This document shows positions 33,634 to 45,528 of a stretch of DNA of 64,000 bases, piece after piece. The notes beneath the pieces were generated by a model. The model searched no databases. It saw only the letters and a program-made list of their open reading frames with translations, and was not told the DNA's origin. The DNA lies in contig NC_084939.1 in the NCBI RefSeq assembly GCF_958298935.1, positions 23,735,501 to 23,799,500 of the forward strand, given 5' to 3'. This stretch comes from Phragmites australis. Its lineage: Eukaryota; Streptophyta; Magnoliopsida; Poales; Poaceae. Positions within the stretch are counted from its first letter, which is position 1, and each line of letters opens with the position of its first letter. Both the position numbers and the translations under genes were made by a program.

Positions 33634-36600
33634 CTACGCCCTGCCTCTGGCATGCTTGAACCTACGTGCTAACGCTGGAACGTCGGTCTCGTCCTCCTCC
33701 CGAGGATGATCGTAGGAGGAAGATATGTAACAATCTGGCGTGTGGCGCTCACGTCTGGGCAACTGGGGATCATAGATGCCTTCTGTCTCCTGCTGCGTAG
33801 TCTGAGTGGGAGGTGGTGCATCATAAAATTGTGATGAGGCTAGCACTTCTGAGGCCCCTACATAGTCAAAGAATGGGTTCCCCTAGAGTGCTGCGTACCC
33901 CCGGAAACCTAGGTGGTTGTATCGATGCGGATCAAACCTGCATTTATATCGTGCACAAATAACTGAGTATTGGCAGATAATGCGTAATGAATCTAACATT
34001 ATGGAAAAAAGAGCCGTGAGATACCTGGTGTGGGAATACACGTAGCATGGCAAAACTAGAGCCTCCTGCATGCACAAGATGCGGAGGCTGAGGAGTATCG
34101 TAGCCATGCTCGGTCTACCCAAGGCCTCCTGTGAACCTGGGGGGGGGGGCGGTCCATCCAGAGCCTCCTGCAAAGTGGGGCCGTCCCATCTAGATCCTCC
34201 TGTGAACTGGAGACCGGCCCATCCAGAGCCTCCTGGGAACTACGGTGCGGCCCATCCAGAGCCTCCTACCTGCAAAATTAGTGAAATCAACACCATATGG
34301 ACCGTTACGCATTTAACCATTTGCACATGAAACTATAAGATTTCTAGCATAAATGTGCAACAATATTATGAAGAAAAAATTATGTATAGAATATTTAAAT
34401 TTTAACGAAATAAAATATTCTCAGACTAAATAAAAATTCTTATAGTAATAAATTAACCTGATCCGGGGGCGGAGGCTAAGGACTAGCATCTTGCTGGTGG
34501 ACGAAGTTAGAGGAAGGTCATGGGGGCCGCTGAGTGGGACGCGCGACCGAAGGGTCGCGTACAACAACGTTGGGCTGTCGGCACGATGTGCACTCCACGA
34601 TATGTCAGGCCTTCATGGAAAGGTGGGAGAACGCTTCAATGATGTCATTGATCGCCATTCCACATGTGCCTTGCTCGCGCAGCCTCGTAGCTGAACTCGT
34701 CACCTCCTTGTGAATCTCTCTCGTGATGTCGGACTGCGGTACACGACTAATCATTAGCAATAGTAGTAATGTGAATGTTGAAAGCCGTAAGGATTTGAAG
34801 ATTTCATGTACCGCAACTTGTAGCGCAACTCCTGCGTGTCCTGGGTAAGGCAGCAGTGCTAGCAGAGGAACGATGTGGGGGGTCCACGACACGAAGAAGA
34901 CGTGTGCGAGTCCGTGTAGTGTACCACAGCAGGTACTACTGGTAACTGTAGTCGTCATAAGGGGCACTAAACTCGATCATGTCCGCCAGAGCATCACCCC
35001 ACTGCTGCACCCAGGGCTGCATCCTGATGGTCAAGTCAGCCATGCTCTTTGGTGGTCCCTTAGTCGACAACCTACAATAGAGTGTTAGAAATCAATACAC
35101 ATAATAAAACGAGGTATGTGACATTACAACTCACGTGTGTACGGAAGCAGGCACGGTCTCCCAGCGGGACCGGCACCTCCTGGCACCATCCAAACTAGTG
35201 CATCATGCAGTGCACGGCATAGTCTTCGATGAATACATCGAACACCAGTTTTTTCCTCATCAGCCAAAACGCCAAGTCCCTGAAGCACAATTTGGAGACA
35301 CCACGACTAGCGGATCGTTGTCTCCGCGACTAGCAGATCGTTGTAGCATGAAGTCAGCGGTGTACGGCTCCCAAATGACCATATCAGCCCTCAGGTGGTC
35401 GAACTACTCAGTGAAAGCCTCATACGCTGAACGAACCTGAACTCTTGCCCACTGTGGCTACAAAATTATGATTCATCTAAGTTAGGTTATTAATGTTACA
35501 ACACTAAAATTTTAACGGTACTATGAAGGGCGTACCCGTCGGCGTGTCCATAATGATCCCATTGTAGGCTTGTCGATGTCGTTGCTAGTGTACATCTCTG
35601 TGGTGTAATGCATAGGCACCATAAGAGGTCGTCCTACCTGAAAGTGCTCGAACAACCACAGCTGAAGCAAAAGAGGCATACCCGTCAAGTTGGACTCGTT
35701 CATTGTCCTCACACAGGCGTCGCACAACGCACGGTAGGTGATGCAAAGAACTGTCAAACCCCAAGACACCTGAGGTATGTCAACGACTGCTGTGTCAGCA
35801 ATAGCCCAGGCATAGGCTATCCAATGTGCATCCACAGTGTTGTTGTGGTTGTAGGTGAACATCACCTAATCGAACAACCGCAGTAGGTAAGCCTCCAGGT
35901 GTCGAGCAACCTTGTACTCCATGGGATCCTCGGCCATCCTTTCCACTTGCATAATTCGATTGATTGTTATTACCGATAATAAATGGACAACAGACGTGCA
36001 ATATGAAATTAGAGAAGCAACAAAAAAATTTCTAACTCTGAACTGCTCCAACCACTGCTTCTTGGGGCCGTGCTTCTGATGCTCCTCAATGGGCGTCACA
36101 TTCAATGGCTCAGGTAGAACTCCCTGAAACCTCTCAAACAAGTCCTACTGCCAACCAGCTAGAGTGACTGAGGGACCGATCAGTTCACTAGAAATCGGTA
36201 ACCCGGTCAACATGGAGACATCCTGCAGCGTGACTGCCATCTCCGCAAATGGCATGTGGAACGTGTGTATCTCCGGCCTCCATCAGTCCACCAAAGCCGA
36301 AATATGGGAAAGGTCATACGGGAACCGACATGACCGCTCCATCTAGCCCTCGTCCTCCTGACCCTCAGCTACCTGATGCGGACCCGCGTCCTCATCTGTG
36401 GCATGAAGCATCCATGCAAGCAGAAGAAGTCCTGCGCGACCTAACCTGCAAATACATGACCTGATTAGTTACGACAAATTAAATCATCTATGTAAATTGA
36501 ACCATCTGTACGAATTGAACCATTTGTACAACCTGTTGAACCACTCCGAGTGCAGTTGCCAAGCCGTCTTTGGCACATGAATACGTAAAACAGGAATACT

Positions 36601-36700
36601 CAAAGTGCCATGCATGGCGTGTAAGAAGCCACGGTGACACGCGTCCACATAATGGTCGAGAAGCTCGTACGACGCCTCCATCTCTGCAAAAATAGACCAA
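33634..36700 (-). pseudogene. Plant mobile domain (PMD) protein gene, decayed
   Basis: Minus-strand blocks match the plant mobile domain (aminotransferase-like PMD, often annotated as serine/threonine phosphatase 7 long form homolog). They include EMAVTLQDVSMLTGLP (near 36250-36200), LEAYLLRLFD then DAHWIAYAWAIADTAV (35890-35770), GMPLLLQLWLFEHFQVGRP (about 35690-35635) and PTMGSLWTRRRV (about 35560). C-terminal material is rich in Pro/Gly and ends with ALARRFKHARGRA at 33634. Stops occur inside conserved blocks, for example TGA where an Arg is expected before WRPEIHTFH (near 36290), and the frame shifts in the repeat at 34120-34270. PMD proteins include host regulators (MAIN/MAIL) and many transposon-borne relatives. 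This copy is non-functional as read. Confidence 0.75.
34120..34270 (-). repeat. Tandem repeat in the PMD C-terminal region
   Basis: About five imperfect units of 35-40 bp built on CCATCCAGAGCCTCCTG (plus strand). On the minus strand in one frame they read QEALDG with Pro/Gly spacers. A run of 11 G at about 34139-34149 sits in one spacer and probably causes a frame shift. Confidence 0.75.
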
Positions 36701-36936
36701 CATAAATATTGTAAATTGATGATCACATAATTAATACGTCAACAACATAAACCATACACAAACTACTTTATAAGACAGAGAGAATATAAATAATACATAA
36801 ATGAAAATACTTAATTTTTACATCAAGAACATAAAAATTACATAAATAATACCACTTAGTTTTTACATCAAGAAAATAACAGTTACCTAAATAAATAAAT
36901 AAACACATTGTTCCTAAATAGCATATCCGGCAAGGT

Positions 36937-39716
36937 CTACCCAGTCCCGTGCACTGCTTGTCCTCCACGTGCAACTATCCCATGTCTACTACTGGTGGGT
37001 GGTCCTGCTCCAACATCAGTGCGATTAGAGTGTGGGCATTCCTTTGCCTTGTGACCATACTCATCACACTCACTGCACCTCCTGACAGGAACACCAACTT
37101 CAACTTCATCCATATCGTTATGAATACACCTAGTCTGCGGTCGACTACCTTTTCCATGGGGATGTCTAAGCAACATCATAGGGGGCAGACATATCGGTAT
37201 ATCTCTATCGTAAACTGTGAAGTCATCATGCGCACTGAATCCACGGAACTCTCCAATCCAAGTCAGCACCACATTGTCATTCAAGTAAAATGGTGACACA
37301 TATATTGTGCTTCCCACACCCACTTGTGATAATGCAACCAGCAAATGAGAACATGGGACATGTAAAAGCTTCGGTTTGTTGCAGGAGGATTTGCACCATC
37401 CATTGAAAACTTGCCCTACATTCACGTCATGAGTGACAATTCTGGTATCGCTCCCCACTCCTCCTTTTGATCTCAGGGTTATCTCGAAGCGGTGCTCATT
37501 GATGCCTATGCTATGAACCATATGTTGTAGTGCCTTCGTGTTCTTCTTTTGGAGGTACTCCATCATCCGTTGGGTATACGGTGTACGCATTGTTGTACAG
37601 TGACTCACAGCAGCTGCATGCCTCTTCTGGTAGTAACCAATAATATCGTACAATATTCCCTCAACGATTGCAATAATAGGGAGTCCACGTAGCCCTCTGA
37701 TGACCCAATTGTAAACATCTGCTATATTAGTAGTCATGACGCCATACATACCAAATAACATCAAAACAAATAGGAATCAAGTTCCAAATATTCTAGCTCA
37801 TACTACACATATTCGATAAAGACGTGGCCCAGTACATGAACCTAGCACCTCCGGTGTCATAGAGTAAGGACCACTTCTCCTTTGGCTCTGCCTCAATCCA
37901 GTGCAAGAAACATCAAATAATGTTTCTTGCTGACCTTCTTCTCATATTAGGAGGATCAATGCCTTCTCTAAGAGGTGGCAGTGCCTCCGGTACAGTGTCA
38001 TAACTAGTAGCCGGCTCCTTATTTCTCTCCTGCATGTGCTTCCTTGTTTCCTTATCCAACTCCTTCCACAAATCATCAAGCTTGCGACTTTGGTTCTGAC
38101 TGCACGGCCTCTTGAACATGTCCATCAGTGCTTTGCTCTTGAATTGCTTGTGAAAATTTGCTCCCATTTGACACATGCACCACCTATTCTGCAGGTCATG
38201 CTAAGGGAACGGCTCACTTGAATATTCTTGCAGTGTCTTTATAGCAGATAAGATCCCAGCATGCTGATAATATATTATGCAAACATTAGGTCGATCATGG
38301 ACAACCCCAACCTTAAGATGCCTAAAAAAATAGAGCCGGCTCAACCTGCTCTCACCCTCCACAAACGTAAATGCTAAAGGAAGTATCTGGTTATTTGCAT
38401 CAACACCAATTGCAGTGAGAATCTGGCCTTTGTACTTCTAAGTCAAGAATGTACCATCCACGCAAAGCAAAGGACAGCAATGCTGGAAGGACTGAATACA
38501 TTGACCTAAAGAAAATAAAAGCACACCAAAAAATCCTATGTTGGTTTTCATCAAGTAAGTCACCTTGAAAGCAGTATATATGCCAGTGTTCCTGACCTTC
38601 AGAATTTCAAGCACGCGGGCTAAGTTGCAATAAGAAGCCTCATATGTACCCCAGTGCTTTTCCAGGGCTTTCTGCTTTGCACGCCAAGCCATTTGATAAG
38701 TCATATTTGAATTGTCGTAATATTGATCGTTAGATGAACGAGCATTCTATGTCCCGCTTCTGAATAATCTTAATGAACAATTCATTTGTAACTATTGCAG
38801 CAATGAGGTTGTTGTGCTTTCGACCAATATTTTCCAGTATATAATTGTGTTGAACCACTCTTAAGGCTACCCAGTGGGTCGAATGCTTCGGCCTGTATGC
38901 ATGAACATAAAAGCTACATCCAGGTGTTCTGCATTTGACATTGTACTTTCCTAAGCTTGAGACAGCAACAAATACCTCTCTGTGTGATGTCACTGCCCAC
39001 CGTGCCAATGCATCCTTCATTTCAGACTGATTGGGGAACACCTGACTTAGGTGAACCACACTTGAACCATATTCCCAATTGGAGTCATGGTTCTCCATAT
39101 CTTGCATCCTCACTTTGTCGGGCAAGTTCCATTCATCTGGGATGACAGTATTAGAGCAGTCATCGTCTTCATCATCCTCATCATCACCATCATCTTCATC
39201 TACATTTACATATTCCAATAAAGCTTATTCCTCATGAATTGTGTTACGATACATGTTCTCAAGCTCCACAATGATTTCTTAAATTTCCTCCCTTGTATCA
39301 GCCTGAACCTCCTCAACCTCTGCCGCCCGCCTATGCACAACAACCTCTGTCTCAGTCGTCTGCATTTGTTCAACTTCCTCTATCGACACTACATGCCCTC
39401 GTGTATCCTCTTCTTCCACTGGAGTTGCTGCACTTCTACTATGATCCGCTTCTCTTAGATATGGTTGCACCAGGATATTAAACTCAGCCTGACTCCGCCT
39501 ACACTACTCCAACCATTTCAACCACTTGTCCATCCGACGCACTGGCTTTAACTCCCAACAAACTAGATTTAACGTATGAGTCCACATGCATTGCACCGTA
39601 ACAGAATAAATCTGAGGGTCAAGTTGAAAGTATTGAGTGAACCACATTTTCATCTTCTTCATCCTTGTACCCTCAAAGTTTGGATGCTCAAGGATGGTAA
39701 ATGAAAAATTGCACAA
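36937..39716 (-). pseudogene. MULE transposase (MURA/MuDR type), decayed
   Basis: In reading order: an N-terminal block MKMWFTQYFQLDPQ (about 39660-39620), an acidic linker of Asp/Glu (39210-39150), and a Mutator DNA-binding-type block from VFPNQSEMKDALARWAV to CRTPGCSFYVHAYRPKHST (about 39040-38890). The MULE transposase core follows: CVDGTFLT (38470-38440), then after a TAG stop KYKGQILTAIGVDANNQILPLAF. A C-terminal block (37764-36937) includes VYNWVIRGLRGLP, VGQVFNGWCK...CSHLLVAL (SWIM-type zinc finger) and the CCHC knuckle RRCSECDEYGHKAKECP. The enzyme would cut and paste the element in the nucleus. In-frame stops and frame changes make it inactive. Confidence 0.85.
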
Positions 39717-40699
39717 ATTAACACATGCTAGACCGTTACGAATTTGACCATTTCCATAGATTTATAGAGTTTGATATAACTGTCACCTAAAAAATATATA
39801 AATTAGAAATAAAAATCAATTACATTCATACATTATGACTACCTTAAAATTGACTAACGCAAAGGCCATGCAAATCCAGCGTTTCTTATCCTACAATGAA
39901 AAATACTATCGTCTTTATTGCCTAAAATCTAATCCATATTACTGTCCTAAATCTACATTGGAATATCATTATTAAATAAACATATTACTAACACCAATAA
40001 ATTTAATATAATTAATTCGCAACAACTTAATAATTAATACCATTTAATATTAGGAGTCTTACGAATTTTCAAAAATATAATGTTCATTGAATTTTAAAAT
40101 TTTAATATAAATACTTCAATGTTGTATTGCTTTTTTATCCTCAATTTATTTTATTATTTTCTGTTGCAAACCACTAGTTCTAAGTTACAAATAATTCAAT
40201 AAATACCATAATTTAGTGTAACACATAATAATACAATCCTACAATATAATCTTACATACATCATCTTAACTAGAGTACCGATATCTATTTTTTGCACGAA
40301 CGTAAATTTTATTTTCTTAACCTAATACTAAAATAATATAATACAAAGATTTCTACCTAAAATAAACATTTATAAACGTTAAATTATTTTTCTACTCCCT
40401 AATTCAATCTAAATACAGATAGATCGATAGACATACATCTAAAAACACAATAAGAAGAAATTTTTTTACCTCAATGATTCTTCTTTCTCCTCCCCTTCTC
40501 CTTTCTCATCCTCCTCGTTCTTCTCCTACCTCTTCCCTTCTTCCTCCTCCCTTCCTCCTCCCTTCTTCCTCCTCTCTTATTCCTCTTTTCTCTTCTCTCT
40601 TCTCTCTGCTAGCATGCTCCTCTCTGCATGGTCGCAGATGCGATGCCGTGAAAGCAAATGAGACGGCGTGGCGTGCGGGCACAGGGGCGGGGTTATATC
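39717..40699. other. Upstream region of the MULE transposase
   Basis: AT-rich DNA (39720-40460) followed by a pyrimidine-rich tract (CTCCTCC/CTTCTTC, about 40470-40615) and a GC-rich piece before the right terminal repeat. Likely promoter and 5' leader of the transposase gene. No separate gene recognised. Confidence 0.4.
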
Positions 40700-41006
40700 C
40701 GAATTTTTCGCCGTTCCGTACGGCGAAAATATAGATTTTGCCGTACAGTTTGGCGACAACTAATTTTCGCTAAATCGTATGGCGAAAACTGCCTCGTAAC
40801 TGCAGCCATGCACCCCAGTCTTGCTGCCGGCGCTACGTCAGCAATTTTCACCATACCGTACGATAAAAATAGTATTTTTGCCGTACGGTATGGTGAAAAC
40901 ATATTTTCGCTATACGGTAGGACGAATATGTATTATTTTTTAAATTTCTTCATTTTCGGTATTATTTTCGCAATGTCTGTACATAAAAATAATATTAAAA
41001 AAATTC
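40700..41006 (-). repeat. MULE right terminal inverted repeat
   Basis: Inverse of 31505-31800, ending AATATTAAAAAAATTC at 41006, with CATACCGTACGATAAAAAT and GTACGGTATGGTGAAAAC modules and the CAGCCATGCACCCCAGTC match. Confidence 0.85.
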
Positions 41007-41015
41007 CAACTGACA

Positions 41016-41569
41016 CGGCCATTTACATCGACCAAACAATTTGGATGCATGCATAGACCAAAAACGTGTATTTTTTTTGTTTCTGGATATGTGCATGGCA
41101 TAGAATTTCGTGGGCACGTATAGTACGGTGGCAACTGGCAAATCCAAGGTGCCATACTGTCGCATCTTGACGGTACCACGCGCCAGGAAAATGCCATGTA
41201 CTTGGCAGTCAGCAACACACTGTATTTCGCAATTAGGTGTATACACACTGTATTTCGCAATTAGGTGTATACATTTCAGACGTAAACAAGTACAGGACAA
41301 ATGGACTAGGCATTGCAATATTTTCAAAAAAAAATCTACATTTATTTACGAGTGCCATAGTTTCAGCAGCTTTCAGTATTTTTTTTGAGTGGCCAACAAT
41401 TTTTCTTGTATAATTTGTATATTTCCTGACAGTATACCAACGACATAATTACTGAAAAATTAACTTACAGCCCATAGTATGTAGATACTTAAAAAAATAG
41501 TACAAGACCGTTGGCAACTTGTAAATAGTAACTGTCAGTAAAATTTGTTAACCTTGTAGAGAGAGTGCC
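41016..41569. other. Intergenic DNA, no gene recognised
   Basis: Contains a short direct repeat, CACACTGTATTTCGCAATTA, twice around 41215-41265. Otherwise AT-rich without features. Confidence 0.4.
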
Positions 41570-42269
41570 AATATTAATAAGGTTACATCAATTGCCTGTT
41601 TATTTCTACTCGATGAGGCGAAGGTTTGTGTGGTCGCCGGCGATCCGCGCGGCTAGACGGAGGAAGTCTGACTCCTTGTCGGCAGGGAAGAATGCGGCCA
41701 CGCCGGCGAGAGGTCGTGCTGCTCTTTCACGTGCGGTCGAAAAGTGGGTGGTCAGCTTCCAACCTCCGGTGGTCAGGGGTGCTGCTCGGGTTTGGTCAGC
41801 TGTTGATCATTCTGCTAGCACCAACTTTGTGTCGCCGTCAGCAGCAGCGGCTGCGAGTGCAGGGACAAGGTCGACGTTGAAGGCGACGCAGATTACTGTG
41901 GCATACCAATGTCCCTCGGCTCAAGGATGGAAAGGGCCGCTCCCGATGCTGTGCGTGTCGCCTGTGTTATCTATTGCTGACGTGGTTGATAAAGCGTTCA
42001 ACGACTAGCGTATGATTTCGGAAGATGGCTGCTGGTGACCAGCGTTGGAGAGGAAGGTGGAGGTTGACGATCTGGAATTGAAGCGTTTTCAAAATTCAAA
42101 AGACAGTAGTATCGTCATGGGCCAAAACGTCAACCCAAAAAGCCCATCTTGTTGGGCGCTATGAAACCCATGCCTGGCTTCACTTCGCTGTCGCGTCTGG
42201 CGTCGAAACCCTAGTTTTATCTGGGCGGGCACAATCTTTAGCGATTGGAAACCTTTCGCTGAGGTAGTG

Positions 42270-45030
42270 ATGGCTGGCGGCAACGGTGTTTCCGGCGGCT
42301 GCAACGGCAATGAAGCCAAAGGGAAGAACGGTGACAGCGGCAGGCGGATGAACCTTGGTGGCGGAAGTGGAGATCAACATTCTAGCGGTGGCCGCATCCA
42401 GGATGGCGGTTTCCAGGTGGGCGACGCAGGATATGGTGGTGGCAGAGGCTTTGGCGGGCAGCAATTTGTCCACCCCGTGTTTCAATCACCTTGGCCATCG
42501 ATCTAGGGGGGCCGGGGTGGGCGTGTGGATGACAGACGGGACAAGGAGGCACGTCCTTTCTAGGCCAGGGGAACAGGATGGGAGATCCACGATGACAGTC
42601 ATGGTGAGGGCATGGATCGTGGAGATGATCGCGGATTTGGTAGGGACCGAAGCAACGTGCGCAGTGACGGTCGCGGGGACGGTGATGGCAGAAACAGTGA
42701 TGGTGATGGCAGCTGCACTTCACGCGGCGATGGGCAAGATCAGAAGGGTAAAAGTGTTGATACTGCTCGTATGGTGACCAGCAATGATAAAGGTGAAGGA
42801 TCTGGTCTGGATGTTTCTTCTAAGGCTAGAGACAACTTCGAGCAGGGCAACAAGGGGAGGAAGAAGAAGCTCGTGATCTGCTGCGAGATATGTGAAGAAG
42901 AACACTTTACTCCAACTTGTCCTTTGTTGCACGGGCCAAAACCAGCGACAACTTTCTGTGGGTTCGCTGGGATGGCCTGGGTTTCTTCCAAATTCCGTAC
43001 AAAGGCACCGCAAAGAAACCTAAAAGGGAGTCGGCTACGGATTTGATTCGAATCATGGAAGGAGTTGTCTCTGCTGCTTTAGTAAAGGCAGAGTTGGAGC
43101 GGCTGATCCCTGTAAAGTGGCAATGGTAGGTTCAGGAGCATGGGAAAAATATGTATATGGTGCCTTTTCCATGCAAAGTGGAATTACATCGGATGATTGC
43201 AATAAAAAAATCAAGACAGACAACGATGAAGGCGTAATGGCTTTTGAGGAATGGGATCAAAAGATTGAGCCAGCTGAGTATCTGCAGAAGGTTTGGGTCT
43301 CGGTGTATGGGGTTCCTTTTGAAATTCGATTGTTCTTACCTTTGTGGGCTGTTGGCACCATTTTAGGTGCTACACAAAAGGTTGATATGGTGACCACTAC
43401 GTATATTGGAGTGGTGCGTCTCCTGGTGGCGGTAACAGACGCTAAACATATTCCAGAATCCACTAACATTATGGTGGATGATGCCATCTATGAGATTTTT
43501 TTTCAAGGTGGAATCAATTGTAGATGGTGGTCGTGGGTCGGTCGATCCTGCCTTGAATCATGATGATGAGGATTTGGAAGATTCGAACGGCAATGACATT
43601 CTCAAGGATTCCGATAGATATCCAAAACGACCAAAAACCAATGACAAAGGAAATTCGACAGCGTCATAGGAGGAAACTAACAAGGAAGATGCTATGCAGG
43701 AGGATGATGAATTTCTACAACCGATGGATGCCAGGCAAAAAAATGATGGTCCATGTTCTGCGTCGTTGATCACACCAGCCGATGGTTCAGCTGTCCCTGT
43801 TTCAGAGGGGTACATGGCTGCATTTGCTGATGAGGCCATATCAAACGTAGTTGAGACAATCCTTGTTCAATTGGCTGATCAGGTGATTGGAGAAGATGAC
43901 ATGTCGATGCACTCTGACATGGGATTTGTGAAGGCTTGTGTGCTCTCTGACTCGGCTGGGGAAGGTATCAATTCTCATGTGCAGGTTGAGTCTGTGCTCT
44001 CGGCTAGCATGGCTGTGGATCAGGTGGTAGCTATATCTACTCCGATATGTAATGAACTGGACGACGTTGCTCCAGAGGTGCTGGGCAGTTTCAGTCCGGC
44101 GGATGGGCTGTCAGCTCAGGTGTCCCCGGTGACAGCCAAGGTGCTGTCAGTGGAGGTGCCTGCATTAGCCGTCGATTCTGGCTTGCTTGAGGGCGCCGCG
44201 GGGTCAATCGTTGCGGAGAGGTCTGCAACTCTGGCGGGGGTCCGGGTCCCTACACCATCTACTTATTCGGGCGAGTTGCTACCGATAGGGGAGCAGGACA
44301 GGCGGATTTTCCCTCTGATGGAGGGGGAGCTCTGGTGCAATCAAGGATGCTCCGGTGACAAACAGGGAGCTGTCGGTGGGGGTGATTTCTTTGCCCGTCG
44401 ACCCCGGCTTGCTTGAGGGCTCCTTGGGTCAACTGTTGCGGACATGTCTGAACCACCGGCGGGGCCACTTGTGTTCATTGCCAATGTTGCTTCGAGTGGG
44501 GCGATGGAGGTTTGCCTCAGTCCGCTTGCGAATGGAGGCAAGGTAGTGGTCTTTGAGGGACCTCCTATGCAGCCGCTTATGCCTAAGAGGCTTGCACCTG
44601 CTGTTGTCCATGAAGACATCTTCACAGCAAAATGTATGTATGCCAAAGCTCTGCTCAAGGCAGTGAGCCATGAGTGTTCTGGCTCCCAGAATAATATAAT
44701 GGGGATCAACAATGATGGTTTCCACACGGGCTCAGAAATTCACCTGAGTCAATCACCCACTGGGGAGCCAGTGCTTGGGGTTCAGGTGCAAGTAAAAATG
44801 AAAATGTCTTGTACTGACTTCCATTCTATTTCTAGAAAAAAGCTGCAGGCCCTATGCAAAGCAAATGGCATTAAGGCGAATATGTCCAATTATGCCATGG
44901 CTACTGCACTCCAAGAATTGAAGATGTTAAGGGACTGGATGAGCTCAATGGAGAGCTAACAAAGAAAAACATGTTCACTGTTCCGATGGGGAGCAATGGT
45001 GTCCAGCGGTTCAGTAGGTGAGTGACGGCT
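42270..45030 (+). pseudogene. LINE ORF1: Gly-rich, CCHC knuckle, DUF4283 and SAP-like parts
   Basis: Starts at an ATG (42270) with a Gly/Asp-rich region (AGGNGVSGGCNGNEAK and further). Next comes a zinc-knuckle-like CEICEEEHFTPTC (about 42880-42920, CX2CX3HX4C). A DUF4283-type block follows across frame changes, including FEEWDQKIEPAEYLQKVWVS and GVPFEIRLFLPLWAVGTILG (43240-43370). Near the end is SRKKLQALCKANGIKANMSN (44830-44890), which looks like a SAP-type helix pair. ORF1 proteins of plant LINEs bind the element RNA. Stops at about 42505 and 42558 and several frame shifts mean it is dead. Confidence 0.7.
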
Positions 45031-45528
45031 CAAGATGTTGAGGATGCTTTGACAAAAGCAAAACGCCTAACAGCAAGGAAGAATCTTGATGAAGGTACGC
45101 CCAATTTTTCAGTTGCGTCATTTGTTTCTTTACCTTCTGAGCATATTACCTCCAACATTCAGAATTTAGGGGTTTCGATGGGCAATGATGATAGAACCAT
45201 TAATCAATTTGTTACTTGTTTAAAAAATATTGAGGTGGATAGATTATGTCGCACTGCGAAAACTCCAAATTCTAGAGTGGGTAAAGAACATGGTAGTACT
45301 TATGTAGATCCTTATTCTTCTGAGGTGGAGGATGAATCAAGAGATCTTGATGTAACCCTTAGTCACCTATGTCGTGATTTAACTGAGATCCTTGATGATG
45401 AGGGTTTAGATCACATATGTCATGATCTAAATGCGGTTCCAAGAAAGAAAAATCCAATTCAGGGAAATATAAGGGCAATATTGATCGTCCTTCAAAGAAC
45501 CAAATACCTCATCCAAATTGTTTCTTAA

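Larger units (their letters stand above)
31505..41006 (-). mobile_element. Mutator-like element (MULE) with three genes
   Basis: A 9.5-kb element with long terminal inverted repeats of about 300 bp and a 9-bp target duplication (CAACTAACA at 31496-31504, CAACTGACA at 41007-41015, one mismatch). Nine-bp duplications and long inverted repeats are the Mutator hallmark. It contains a transposase pseudogene (39716-36937, minus), a plant-mobile-domain pseudogene (about 36700-33634, minus) and a GRF-type zinc-finger gene (32757-33228, plus, convergent). Stops in the transposase suggest it can no longer move on its own. Confidence 0.88.

Noticed and set aside
31505..41006. Interpretation of the inverted repeats as a CACTA element
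   Set aside because: The ends do not read CACTA, the target duplication is 9 bp, and the transposase blocks are Mutator-type.
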